From: Paramacrobiotus metropolitanus
Taxonomy: Eukaryota; Tardigrada; Eutardigrada; Parachela; Macrobiotidae
DNA: 64,000 nucleotides
Direction of reading: 5' to 3'
Assembly: GCF_019649055.1 (NCBI RefSeq)
Contig: NW_026570229.1
Location: forward strand, 372,001-436,000
The notes below the pieces were generated by a model, which saw nothing but the letters and a program-made list of their open reading frames with translations, made no database searches and had not been told where the DNA came from. This document shows positions 46,347 through 58,380 of this stretch, piece after piece (the stretch's first letter is position 1; the number at the start of each line of letters is the position of its first letter). Made by a program: the position numbers and the translations under genes.

Positions 46347-48099
46347 CTAATAAAAGTCTCTCACCAAGACCTCGTTTTTGCCCGCGAAAGGCACAACAAA
46401 TATGTCGTCGCATGCTACGAGATAAATCGTTAAGGTGGATACCTGTCTCTTTTGCAGTTTCTGTCCGCTTCGATGTTCCTCTTCATCGTTCTTTCGCTTT
46501 CCACTTTTTCCATCCTTTCGCTCCCCAGTTGCGCTCTGTCTGCTCTTGTTATGGCTTTCACCGCTGGCGCTTTCGCCGCCATCGCGTCGCAGCCACTCCT
46601 CTTCCCCATTTAACTTCCACAGTCCGTAATCAGTGGCGTCGAATGGCCGCGGAGGATTCGACATCTGACTGAGCAGCTTTTTGTAGAAGACAGCGTTAAA
46701 CATGACGTCATGATGGCCAGGATTATCCACGATGGACTTGGCAATAGCGTCCCGAACATCAGGTTTGGCCTTCTGCACGATGTTCAAAATCACGTTCTTG
46801 GCTGACGCCGGCGCCGGTTTACCGTTCATGGTGATCTTTCGCTTACTCCAACGCTCCAGAAACGGTTTCCAAATCGCTTGGTACGTCGCTTCGGAACACT
46901 GCATTATATGTCGAAATACCTGCACAGCAGAGCTAGCTAAACATATGACTATTTTCACCGTTACGGTAAATGCAAATTACCCGAAAGTGTATTCAAACGA
47001 AACAGCCATCTACTTTCAAGTATTTCTCTGATAAATAATTCTGCAAATGTTCGTATTACATTGTGTAATACCTGCTGGAATTCGGCGCTCATGCTAAAGG
47101 AACCATCCCTCTCATATTTCCGGATATTTGTACACTGGAAAATAATCATCTGCCGGACCTTGTCGTAGTCCTCAAAAGAGATGTAATGGTCGCCCTCAGG
47201 CAGTTTATTCTGGGCGTTCCAGTGATGAAGAGTGTTAAACGTCACTCCCATCTCCAGTGCGCGTTGGCGCGCTGACATCAGAATCATCGGAAACGGAGTT
47301 CCCATTTTCGCTGACTCAATGTCGTTTTCCGCAGCGCCGATGGCAATGGATTCTGCTTCCGACAGACCGTAGAAAAACGAGACCTAAACACCGCAATGGT
47401 GAAAGCCAGAAAGCAAAGCCAGTTTCTGACATGTGATTGTCATGTACAAATATCCAGCTATTTGCGCTGTAACGTCACATCGTCAGCCCGGCGCAGGTTT
47501 CTTACTTTTAACGTAACAATTATGGACACGCGTGCATGCTGTACCAATAGCACAGTTCAGTAACGCAGCTATGCAGGAATATTTTGAACACTTACATTCG
47601 TTAGCACGGTCTGCGTGTAGTTATCCTTGAAGTCCTGGTGGTCCTTCATCATGGCTACGTGAGGAGATCTTCCCACCAGGAAAAGCTTCAGGTCTTTGGG
47701 GAACTTCCCTGCTCTGATCCGGTTCAGAATCTGCTTTTGCGTGTAGTTTTTCTGAGCTCGAATATTCACAGAGACAGGAATGGGGCATTCCTTCTCGTTC
47801 GGAGGATTTCGCTTGAAGCTCGCGACCAACTTGCTGTCATCCACATGGGCATACGGAGACAGGCCGGAATAGTCGAGGTTGGCTAGCGGGACCTTTGCGC
47901 ATTCGACCGTGATCTGCTTCAAGATCCCGTTCAGCTTAGCGAGAGCACTCGCGACGGTTGTCGGGTCCTTCAGTTTTGCCGCTTCGTCCAGCTGGTATCT
48001 GGCTGTCTTCACGGGGTTCGATGTTTCCGCATGCGTGTAATCCAAACCTTCCAGGCGGACTACGACACCGTCATGATCGTACTGGCAATCCTCGGCCAT
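46347..48099 (-). CDS. Unrecognised protein, three exons
   Basis: ATG at 48099-48097. Exons 48099-47596 (168 aa), 47383-47072 (104 aa) and 46919 onward, all phase 0 with clean GT-AG. The third exon runs to a stop at 46347 unless spliced at AGACAG|GTATCC (46443/46442). Segments: GVVVRLEGLDYTHAETSNPV, KQILNRIRAGKFPKDLKLFL, LSEAESIAIGAAENDIESAK, YERDGSFSMSAEFQQ, AIWKPFLERWSKRKITMNG. The C-terminus is Lys/Arg/Glu/Ser-rich (GERKDGKSGKRKNDEEE), typical of a nuclear tail. No family recognised. It may be a lineage-specific gene and may continue into the KH exons just downstream on the same strand. Confidence 0.6.
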
Positions 48100-49140
48100 T
48101 TTGGCGAAGTATCGACAATTCTGCGACCGCGAAATATCAAATTTATGAAAATTACAGTGCTTTATTGGGAATCTGCGATCGACTACTTAAAATGAGGGTT
48201 CCGGAATGGAACTCGCAAGGATGCGCACTTGCAGCACTGCATGCAGCCGCGTGTCATGCACGGCAGTATAAGCTACCCCAAACGCAACCCCAACGCCGAA
48301 TAACCAGATATTTCTCCGTTGCCATTTCTGGCGCAATCTAGTTGGTAAAGGCATACTAAAGGAGTGAAATAATGAGTACCTTCAGACTGTCGAGTCCTGT
48401 AATTTCTAACATCTTTTGTAAACTTTCTGTTCGCTGCTGTCTCGCTGAGCAAGCTGCGGAGTTAATTAAATGGAATTTAAACCTACATTGCGCGTTGCTT
48501 TCAACTTGCTACAGAAGCTAAGCATAAAGTCGTTTTGATATTCGTGCCTTTTCGGGTAGTACAGCTTAGGACTAACAAGACTCTTAGCCCCATACCCAGA
48601 TATCCGTACGCATTTGGCAGGTGCACTTGTACGACAACCAGATATTTTAGCTGATTCGTACAGTGCACTGCGCTGCATGCGTTCGGAATCCTTAGTCCTA
48701 TGGGTGGAATTATGCGTCTTTTTTGCCCTAAGCTGTAGTACCTCAACTCGCTGACCAACAATTCGCTGTTTCTGTCGTACACAACTCGCTGAGCGGTAAA
48801 TCGTTTACCGACAAATCATTGACCGAAAATTCGTTCTTTTTTTTTGCTAAACCATTGACCGACATAAGTTCAATCGATAAGTTGAATTTGTCGAAACATT
48901 TTTGCTAACCGACAAATTGCTTTTTGGTTCGATAAGTTGAATTTGGAATTTCTCAAATTCTTGTTGTTTTTCCGAGGTTTCCTAGGGTAGGCTTTTTAGG
49001 TTCTTACGTTTCTTATTTTTCGTTGGTTTCTGGGGGTACTCAGGTCAGCAAAGTGCTAGCTACTTTTTTGTCCTTCAGTACGTTGTACTTTGGGGAATCA
49101 CACAATATTAGTTCCTGTCATGATTTTTATCCCTTTACAG
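48100..49140. other. No gene recognised
   Basis: Spacer with loosely repeated ACCGACAAATC / ATTGACCG words around 48780-48930. Confidence 0.4.
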
Positions 49141-49194
49141 GTCACTGCCGCTCTTGGGACGAAATACCGTGCCATCTGCAACGGCAACTGGTAA
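49141..49194 (+). pseudogene. Orphan third exon of the small secreted family
   Basis: After a CCCTTTACAG acceptor the plus frame reads VTAALGTKYRAICNGNW then TAA, homologous to TAAPGTxYRATCNG exons at 42689 and 44209. After the TAA the frame still reads TIWAH, matching member 2, so the stop is probably secondary. No matching exons 1-2 were found upstream. Confidence 0.6.
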
Positions 49195-49888
49195 ACCATT
49201 TGGGCACACACTTTGGTTTGCCAGTTGCACCCACTTTAGATTGCTCTGTTCGGATTTTTGTTCGAAACCTGTATTCCATGTGGTTAATGCTTTGTAAGAC
49301 TGTTCAGTGAAGTGCGCGTTCAGATTATAATGCAAATCTGAATCGGAAACAGCAGTTCGAGTCACAAAACTACCGCTATGCAACAACCGCATCCAACGAA
49401 CTACCGCATTATTATACCGATGGCACAAGTTAGTCAGATCGGATTTATGCATAGAATGATTTTTGTACCATACTAAACACACCTCAGTAAAACAGAAACG
49501 CACCAGCCATTCGTTCCACGCGATCGAAAGAGACACCAGAGCAAAGCGGCGATTAATATTAATTATACAAGCTACATGCCCTGTATGATTTCATAACACG
49601 GACGACGGCCAACAGCAGTGACAAAATTTCCTTTGATCAACACACACCCACGAAGATAGTTTCCGAGTCCACTAACGGCTACAGCAAAAATTCGTCCTGA
49701 CTGCAATTACAAATGCGCTAATTATACTTGTACAGCAGTAATTTACATATAGGGAGCAAATGCAGTCAACCCGAACCGTCTCCCTGTAAAGCTTTCGTCA
49801 CCCGGCTGCAGTTTTATATTGCGGCTAAACATGTAGCTCACGTAACGCGCCTGTTTGACTTCACCTGTTAATTCCAGGTAAATCTGCA
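49195..49888. other. No gene recognised
   Basis: AT-rich. The 133-codon minus frame at 49135-49536 is partly the shadow of the orphan exon. Confidence 0.4.
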
Positions 49889-51490
49889 TCAGTCTTCCTC
49901 ATCCGAATCGATACCGCAACCAACGAAATCATCCAATTCGCTCAAGGCCACAGCCGTTAGTGCGTTCAGTTTGCTGGGATCGAGATCGCCAAGCGTAGCC
50001 CGCGTCCATTTCCGGCCGCGGTAATGAGCGGAGGGCCGAGGATCGTTACTCTGGTAAACATTCAGAGCCTGCGACATAACAACCATCCATGGACAATTTT
50101 AGCTGCGTCGTTACCGGGTTGTACCAGTTAGTGTTCAGGGTATTTACACGATAGTAGGGGACAGTTAATTTACCCAGACCACCATCACTACCGCGGTAAT
50201 GGTCAGGTCCTATGGCATCGATGGAGTAGATTTAGGGAGGTATTTCCTGCACGTTCCGGAAATGTCACTTTCGCGCATTTCCAAACATTTTTTTGTTGCA
50301 CTTATTATGACATGCATACGAGGAGTGAATAAGCATCTTCGGTAGCGCGTTCGAATAGTCGAGACTCTTTGAACACTGTGCGTCAAGTGTGCGGCAGCAT
50401 GATTCACTTAAAAGCCAACCGCGGAATGTTGCCCATCTGCGTGCACCTCACCGTCAACCGTGGATGGGTGCCCTGATTGACAGTGGCCAAGTTAAACGTG
50501 GACTGCCAGCCTTCCGCGGTTGACTGTTAACTGTTAAGCCAGATTTGCAACCACACGAGTGTTCAAAGTGTCTTGACTATTCGAACGCGCTACCGAAGAT
50601 GCTTGTTCCCTCCTCGTACCAAAATGATTTGTTTACAGTGGCGTGAAAACCGTTTGTCTGTTGGCGAGTTAGGGAGAAATTCGGTTGAGTTGTATAGTCT
50701 CACATCCTATCTGTACACCTACATACTAAAGAGCACCAGCAATCACCTTACCTTCGCAATGCGCCATTTCGACAGCCAACTGGGTTGATCGGCGATGGCT
50801 GTCGATAGGTCCGCTCGACTCAGCGGCTTCGTTATAACACACTTCCCTGGCCAACGCGACACCCGAAAGGGAGCGAAATTCATAGTGCGCCGCATGTGCC
50901 GACAGCTTGCCAACTTCCATCTTGCACTTCTTCCACACCACCTTCTCACAACGCGAACACTCATCAAACGCGCTAGCCACCACGTCAACCAGGCCTTCCA
51001 TTTCACTACCCAGCTCGGACCACACGCAGTCGTAGAACACCAGCGGTGGTATGCGTCCCGATGAGAGAATACCAGCGATGAGTTCGGCCAGACTGTTGCA
51101 TCTATCCTCGGCGACACTTACGATAATGACCATCTTGGTGCGAGTATTGAGGCACTTGAGCAAGCAGACCCCCGCCCAGTAGATACCGTGATAGTCTTCC
51201 GTCAGCACGACGTAATCCGGGTGGCCGATGGAGACGCGCACATCCGGAAAGTTGACTTCGGTGGTGAGGATACTGTCCCACAGGCAGCACACACGCCGAC
51301 AACGAATACGCGCGATGGAGTCTAGTGAGCGGAAGACTTCCACCAGCAGCTCAACCGGCAGCGGCATACTCTTCTTGACACCGAAAGAAACCTTCCGCGG
51401 TTTCTCAGACGCACTGTCTCGCTGGCGCTGCAGCAGCTGTATGTCGAAGGAGGTACCCTGCTCCACCTCCTTCTTCGCCCTGTTGTACAT
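49889..51490 (-). CDS. F-box protein, two exons
   Basis: F-box proteins recruit substrates to SCF ubiquitin ligases through Skp1. Exon 1 is 51490-50747, exon 2 is 50068-49889, joined in phase 0 by the donor AAG|GTGATT; a better-looking GTAAGG donor 4 nt upstream does not keep phase. About 307 aa. Residues 42-85 hold the F-box: MPLPVELLVEVFRSLDSIAR, CRRVCCLWDSIL. The following 150 aa look like a globular domain (YVVLTEDYHGIYWAGVCLLK, PPLVFYDCVWSELGSEMEGL) without LRR or WD repeats. The C-terminus ends acidic (GIDSDEED). The 679-nt intron carries a MITE. An upstream exon is possible because the start is preceded by AATGTAG. Confidence 0.7.
50317..50618. mobile_element. Second TACGAGGAG-family MITE, in the F-box intron
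   Basis: Arms of about 60 bp: TACGAGGAGTGAATAAGCAT, CTTCGGTAGCGCGTTCGAAT at the left and their inverse ending CCTCCTCGTA at 50618. Length 302 bp, almost the same as the relative at 3733-4035; centres share CCGTCAACCGTGGATGG. The outer TA is the likely target duplication. Confidence 0.85.
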
Positions 51491-51892
51491 CTCTTCCTAC
51501 ATTAACAACGGAACATTGTCAACGGCAACTCAGCAGCTGATAACCAAACTGACAGCGACACATCACGTCCCGAAAAAATTTCACATCGACACTTTATGGG
51601 AAACGCTACTGTTATTACAGCATTTAAAGTATGAAATTTAAAGAAAAGACAAAATTTCAGGCGAAGCATGAATCGTAGCATGTTTTGGCTGCAAAAAGAG
51701 CTACAAATTTATTTTTAAAAAATTTCTTATTACGAATTTCTGACCCAGAACTCCTAAAGTCTCTGCCTGCACTCTGCCCTGGGATTTTAAACTCATTAAT
51801 TAAATTACAATAAGCACGTACTTTCGCGCGAAGCTAACAAACAGCTTTAGAAATCACTAAGAATTCAACAAAATCATGAAAAATCTGTCAGT
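51491..51892. other. Spacer between the F-box gene and the KH gene
   Basis: No gene recognised. Both neighbours read leftwards, so this holds the 5' region of the F-box gene and the 3' flank of the KH gene. Confidence 0.4.
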
Positions 51893-53511
51893 TTATTGCA
51901 AAATCGTCAGCGGCACAGTGGGAGGGGCAACCTCTGATGCGCCAGCCACACTAACCGTTTCCGCCGGCTACAAAAAGTAATACAAAAAAATTAGTAATTA
52001 AGTAAAAAAAAATAAATAAAACTTAAAGTAATAATTATTACATGGCAAAGAGTGTACATATTATCCGAGGTGGAACAAACCTGTTGCACGGGAGCATCCG
52101 CTCCAACACCTTTAACACCGGCGCCGCCGCCGCTCATGGCCACTTCGGGAGGTTGGGATGCCGGTTGGGAAATCGAGGCCGTTGCGCCGGCAGGCGAGCC
52201 ACTGCTGTCGCCGTCCATCATCCTCAGTTCTACCTGCGATGTCGCTTTTCGACGGGCCACAGCGCGCGTGACCACCCTGACCCGTTCCGGTGCCGGCAGC
52301 CGCTTTGCCGGACCGCCCCGCTTCTTCCGCAGCGCCCCTTCACCTACAGGCAGTAACTGTTGTACACGATACGGTATCTGCTAGCTCAGGCGCTGATGCA
52401 GTTACCTGTGTCGACGCCTTCTTCGTCCGTAGGGTTTTCTTCAACACCGACACTCCCGCAGAACGGCCGCTTCGCTTTCTCATTTTGACGCCAGCCGGAC
52501 GCGTTCCACCGTCACCGTCAGCAGAGGCCGGAGCACTGCGCTTGCCATCGTCGGGCACAGAAAAGACATTTCGGGGAGTGGGCGGAGACGGCCACAAAGT
52601 CTCCAGGAAATGGCGACGACGGGATGGCTGATTCGCGGTGGCTCGGGACGCGCGACTCGACGCGGTGGCTCTGCGCGGTGATGACTGAGGAGTGACGCGT
52701 GCCGGGTTCTCCTGACTGCGTCGCCGTGGAGGTCCTAGGGAGGGCAGCGGCGCCACGAGCGCAGCCTGGAATTCATGATGTCAGGGATGGTTATTACTTA
52801 TTAGCGTATAGGGTATCATCGTTATATTCGTAGTATTTTAATGTGCTAATAAGCAGCTCGAGTGGTCACTGTTCTCAAGGTTACCATGAGAGCTTTCCGA
52901 AGCCGGTTTCACCGGAATCGGTAGCGGCGGCACGGGTAAAAATATTTCTTTTTAAAAATAGGATGTACCTGACACAGTCTCTGTACACGCTGAATCTAAT
53001 AGCGTTTTCAGCTTTTTTGTTATGACTGTTATGATTTTCCCGATCTCGATGTCTCAGATATTTTTGTTGTTATACTACAGATCTATATTACAACTGATTA
53101 CGTACTACTTACCAGCAGTCCCGACTCGTCGGCCTGACAGTGCTCCGTCGGGGCTTCGGTGTTTTCAGCAGCCTCCGCATCGCGACCATCGTCGCCGCTG
53201 TCTTCCACGACGACATCGTTCAACTCCGCCAACTACACAGACCCGCGGAATCATCTCTCTTACTCACAAACGCCCGTCAACGCACAACTCACGTAAAGCG
53301 CTTCCAGCCGCAGCAGCTCCGCCACGCAGTCGTCCACATTGTCCGCGTGACCTTGGACGATGACGGTGTTGGCGTCGCTGTACGGCCGGCCTACCGGAAA
53401 GCTGATCTCCACTTCGAAACGCATCTGCAGTTGCCGCAGTCCGGCGCCCGTGTGGCCGATGATGTGGGCGTGGCTGCGGCGGTCCAGAGTGATTACCAGC
53501 GGGATCTTTCT
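51893..53511 (-). CDS. Single-KH protein C-terminus, vigilin-like (paralogue 3)
   Basis: Five phase-0 exons: 53511-53293, 53232-53113, 52765-52406, 52356-52081 and 51967-51893 (TAA), about 350 aa as visible. Exon 1 is a KH domain of exactly 219 nt, the same length and borders as in paralogue 2: LDRRSHAHIIGHTGAGLRQL (GHTG loop), VEISFP, VIVQGHADNVDDCVAELLRL. Exon 2 is acidic (VVVEDSGDDGRDAEAAEN). Exons 3-4 are strongly basic and Ser/Pro/Arg-rich (PPRRRSQENPARV, GGPAKRLPAPERVRVVTRAV). Exon 5 ends APPTVPLTILQ. No start codon upstream before the zinc-finger gene at 53.75 kb. The basic tail suggests nucleic-acid binding in the nucleus. Confidence 0.65.
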
Positions 53512-53751
53512 CTGCATAACCTACATCAGTGCGCTCACATTCATTCGCCTTCCGACAGTTAGCACTATCACCATTCCCACAGCATGTGGTCGCATTAATT
53601 AGCGTATCTCGGAAACTTGTTAAGAAACATAGCAGTTAGCAAAACTCAACGGCTGTCTCAAATAATATCTGCGTTATAGAATGTGCTGCCGTCCCTTGGT
53701 GGCTGGCCGTGTTGCACAGGAACGGGCACATTTAACGAGCGCGGTTGCCGC

Positions 53752-54646
<895 letters not shown>

Positions 54647-55298
54647 CTGCAAGTTAGAAACAAAATTACAGATAATGTATACCTTAGTCACAAATTGCAG
54701 TACTTGTACAACTGTACAAGGTTTTTGTTTTTGTTTACCTGATGCTTTTTTAATTGTTGTATAACGTTGTCCGGTAATTTCTGTCGTAAAGATACAGCTA
54801 GCGCTAAGTTTGCGCTTAAAACGATGGGCACTTCATTCCGTTAATTGGACGGCCTAATTGCTCTAGGTGCGGTAATGGGCAGTTAGATTGCCCATTACCA
54901 CACCGACCGTATTCTAGGCACCTTGCGCCAGGCAATTACTGTAATTCTTACTAAATTATCTGATGTGCCTCAATAAACCAGCCTGCCAAACGTACAATGC
55001 GAGCAAGAAAGGAAAGTAGTATGGATTCATTATCGTACCAGAAACTATATAACGAATGGACAGATTCCGAATTGTTGCAGAAAGAACGTCCGAATGGACA
55101 TCTGATCTTTTGAGCCAAATCGGTAGTACTGTGTACCGTACGTACGTACTAGTGTTAACTACTCTACTGTAGTTATAACATTACTGTAAATGGGTATGAG
55201 TGATTAAGCCGCATTTACATTTTGTTTTCTCGCACTGTATTTCACCAGCATTATTGCGTTTAACTAAACGATATTATGAGTTACCATGAAAAATACTA
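54647..55298. other. Spacer with a small hairpin
   Basis: 54866-54904 forms a stem of about 15 bp (GGTGCGGTAATGGGCA / TGCCCATTACCACACC) with a 7-nt loop. No gene recognised. Confidence 0.4.
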
Positions 55299-56669
55299 TC
55301 AAAAATGAAATAAGCCAATTGGAACATCAGCCGCAGGCGTCCAGTATTCATAATTTAGTTCGTTATCGAAATATTCTAGTTTGAAAAAACATTCCCCTTC
55401 AAATTCGACGAAATCGACGATTCCTAGTGGTTCACCGGCCGGATATTTCAATAATTCTGCCCATTCTAGTAAAAGAAAACAAAGATTATAATAATCGTAG
55501 TTAACTTAAACGTGGTACGAGTTAGTTGCTACATGTATAGAACTTTACTTGTGTAAAATTGTGACATTACGCATTAAAGTACTGTCCTGTACTTTTACAT
55601 TTACTCTCAGTGAGAAAGTACAGCATACCTGCATAGCGAGCGGTCGACCATTTGCTGCGGAAAACCCCGAATCCGGCAGCTGTGAGTAAGCGCTGGTGCA
55701 GGTCTTTTGGTGTCGGGACTGCCTTACTCCGTTCTGCTCTATGCATTTCATTCTGCAGCTGTAAGAAATCAACTTGGGCAGCCTCGACGCACGCCTCACC
55801 ACGTAACCCACCAATACAGTAGGCTTTTATGGTCGCTGCGGCTATGTAAAGGGTTATTATCCCGCACGCCATCTTAAGCGTGACCACCTGTCGTTCATAT
55901 GCGTAATAATAAAGGTCAACATGACAGAACACCAAAAGGACGTACCTTACGCTGCACATCTTCGACAATCATTTGTTTGGGATTACGCCACCGTTTCAGT
56001 TCTTTACGGTATTTCCGACGGTTTCGTATCCCTGCTAGGCTTTCCAAACAATCGACAAACTTGCACCAGTCGTTGGTGACAGATTCACCAGATCCGTGGA
56101 AATGGCACACAACTGTTCCAGTAATGAAAGTCATTTTAGGAAACGACCCTTACGTTTTTGAACTTACCGCCTCCCGATACGACGACTAAAGCCATATGCT
56201 TTACATGGACGTCGTGACAGAAAGGTATTACAACGAGCTTTGCTTCAATAATCCTCTTGAAGGCCTCAGCGTTCCCCAATTTCGGCTGACCAATTACATC
56301 ACCAAGCCGTCGTAGTGCCTTGTAAGATCTCAAATATTGAATACCGTGTACATCAAAAAATACGACCTCTTTTTGCGCGTGCGTTCCGTTGATAAGGCTG
56401 CGCAACACCTCATTTATATGTGATGAATATAGAGGGAGAACAGGTTTGAAAGACTCAGTCAACAGGACGCAATGGTCTCTGTTATCTGCAACTTCTGAAG
56501 CGGTCGCGGTTCCTGCAGATAATGCCCTTTCTACTGCAGCAAGTACATTTGGGCAGACTGTAGTGGGATCTTTGGCGAAAAGATGTTCCCATGCTTCTAA
56601 CTTATTGCTGAATGTTTTAGAGCACAAGTTATTTGACGAGTTCATCAAGCAGCTAAGATTTGGTGCCAT
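55299..56669 (-). CDS. Unrecognised four-exon gene, 364 aa
   Basis: Exons 56669-56168, 56112-55946, 55887-55629 and 55465-55299. All junctions are GT-AG, introns 1-2 are 55 and 58 nt, and every phase agrees, ending in TGA. This is strong evidence for one real gene. Segments: LCSKTFSNKLEAWEHLFAKD, CVLLTESFKPVLPLYSSHIN, KEVVFFDVHGIQYLRSYKAL, LVVIPFCHDVHVKHMALVVV, then after intron 1 VVCHFHGSGESVTNDWCKFV, a basic stretch (RNRRKYRKELKRWRNPKQ), a short hydrophobic segment (CGIITLYIAAATI), and a Phe/Tyr/Glu-rich C-terminus (EFEGECFFKLEYFDNELNYE). No domain recognised. The mid hydrophobic stretch is short for a membrane helix. Read as separate ORFs it would be missed. Confidence 0.7.
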
Positions 56670-57310
56670 GGTGAATTCACGAAAAACTCAAAAGAAACTT
56701 TAAAGGTTAATTATTGAAAAGTTTGAGTTTTTTAGTCAAATTTTCAAGACGGAGTTCCACGTTGGGTGTGCTTTACATTTAAAGTCTCGTAGCAACGGTT
56801 AGCTGTTTACTGTCAATTATGTTTTTCTCACAGTTTGTAGTGTTTAATACAATCTAGTACTTGGTGTAACCGCTAAACGAACTTGCACCACTTTTAAATC
56901 TGACCGCTACTCGCTACTAAAAAAGAACAGACTAAGAAAACTAAAAAAATCAGAAAGCAAAGACTGCCGGAAAAATAGTGGCATACAGTGCATTTGAAAA
57001 GCAGTTCAGTTTTAACCGTGATTCTATTTTGTTGTTAATATATTAGTGTGATTGACTGTACGGGGCTAACGTGCATACGCAAGATGATTTGGTTATTCCT
57101 GCGTTTAATTGTTGTCGGTAAAAATAATGAGCTGTTAGATAACACAGGCATTAACACAAAAAAAGGTGACCTTTTCAAAGTAAATCACAACATATCTAAG
57201 ATTTCGCCTCCGCATTCCGTTTCCAACCTGTACCTCGAATCAAAGAACAATAAAATCAGCTAAAAAAAAACAAATATAAAGAAAGAATGGTCGATACCTT
57301 ACAGAAGATC
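56670..57310. other. Spacer, no gene recognised
   Basis: AT-rich; one 71-codon plus frame without support. Confidence 0.4.
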
Positions 57311-57955
57311 CTAGTCGATCTGAATGACCTCTGGGACTGATTCTCCGGGTCCATCAGAGACATTGTCTTCCTCCTCGTCATCGGCGTCCATACTTTCATC
57401 TGGAAACATTTACTATCAAGTAATAGTTGATATAGTAATAATAAATTTTATTTACCGCTAAGAAACAATGAAATATCGTCGTCGTCTTCCTCGTCACTGT
57501 CCACGTCATACGCGGTAATCATGAAGCGCTTGACACGGGGAAACGTGTCCGCCATCCATCGGTCATGTCCGCGAATCTCGCAGATCTCGTTGCCTTCAAC
57601 ATCCAAAGCCCACAGCTTGGTAAGACGAGTCAGGGGCTCCATTTCGTCACGAAACCCAATCTTGTTCCCGACAATCGATAGCTTTTCCAGGTTGGGGAAG
57701 CAGGTGGGAAGCGGGCTGAGGTCGTCAAGGTGATTGTCGCCTAACATTAGCACACGCAAGTTGGGATCCTTCCAGAGATCGTAGGCCGCAGTCGATAAGA
57801 CTCAACTTTTCCAACCCCTGGAACTTTGCGAACTCCGGAAGAATGGCTGGTGGAACCTGCTTCCCGTCGAAGATCATCTGTGGTGTCTGTGGACTTAACT
57901 TGCGGAACAGATTTCGGTAAGCCACTTCCTTGGCAGCGCTCGATCCTGCAGCCAT
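57311..57955 (-). CDS. ANP32-like acidic leucine-rich protein with a frame break
   Basis: ANP32 proteins are nuclear LRR proteins with an acidic tail, acting in histone and RNA processes. ATG at 57955. Exon 1 runs to 57456, a 56-nt intron follows, exon 2 is 57399-57311 (TAG). LRRs: LEKLSLIDCGLRSL, then in another frame NLRVLMLGDNHLDDLSPL, FPNLEKLSIVGNKIGF, LTKLWALDVEGNEICEIRG, RWMADTFPRVKRF (capping motif), then DVDSEDEED-like acid-rich tail and DESMDADDEEEDNVS. Between residue about 60 and the LRV repeat a single-base shift is needed (about 57770-57790); no intron signal lies there. Either an assembly error or a mutation in one allele or copy. The tail is shorter than in vertebrate ANP32. 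Confidence 0.75.
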
Positions 57956-58079
57956 GGTCGTTTATGAGATAAGAAAGCACTAGAACACTAGACAAACAGT
58001 AGCAATTTTTTATTGTTGCAAAGTTGTTTTTCGCTACACTGAAAACAGATGCCATGCGAACATCAATTTATATACCGAC

Positions 58080-58216
58080 GGGATCACTGAATTCCGGAAA
58101 TGTAATTGGTTTCAGTGATCGTACAAGTCCTTAGTTACAATAGGGATCACGGTTTTCAGTGATCATACGTACGAGTAGTTGTAATTGAATTCAGTGATCC
58201 CGAGCAGGGATCACCG
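58080..58216. repeat. Cluster of GATCAC/GTGATC words, inverted-repeat rich
   Basis: Six copies of GGGATCAC or CAGTGATC in both orientations, the outer pair being GGGATCACTGAATTC (58080) and GAATTCAGTGATCCC (about 58187-58201). Lies between the ANP32-like gene and the Maverick-type block. Could be the scarred end of a small DNA element or a bound site array. A TATATAAA follows at about 58230-58240. Confidence 0.55.
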
Positions 58217-58380
58217 GTTTCCATTACACAAAAATTGTATATAAAGCAGGTGAAAAATCGGTAAAAATATCAGTAGCGCAATGTTTTTTCAAAACTTTTA
58301 ATGAATTACTGTGCACGTTTCAACATGACTGTACGTGATTGTCATCCTACCTGCTTCTGTTCCGCCGTCACGTCGGTAAG

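Noticed and set aside
42569-49536. Three minus-strand segments reading CPNGxPVAVAxG, like a Cys-rich lustrin/EB repeat
   Set aside because: The plus strand over the same bases reads TAAPGTxYRATCNG directly after good AG acceptors and in phase with signal-peptide genes. The minus reading is the shadow.
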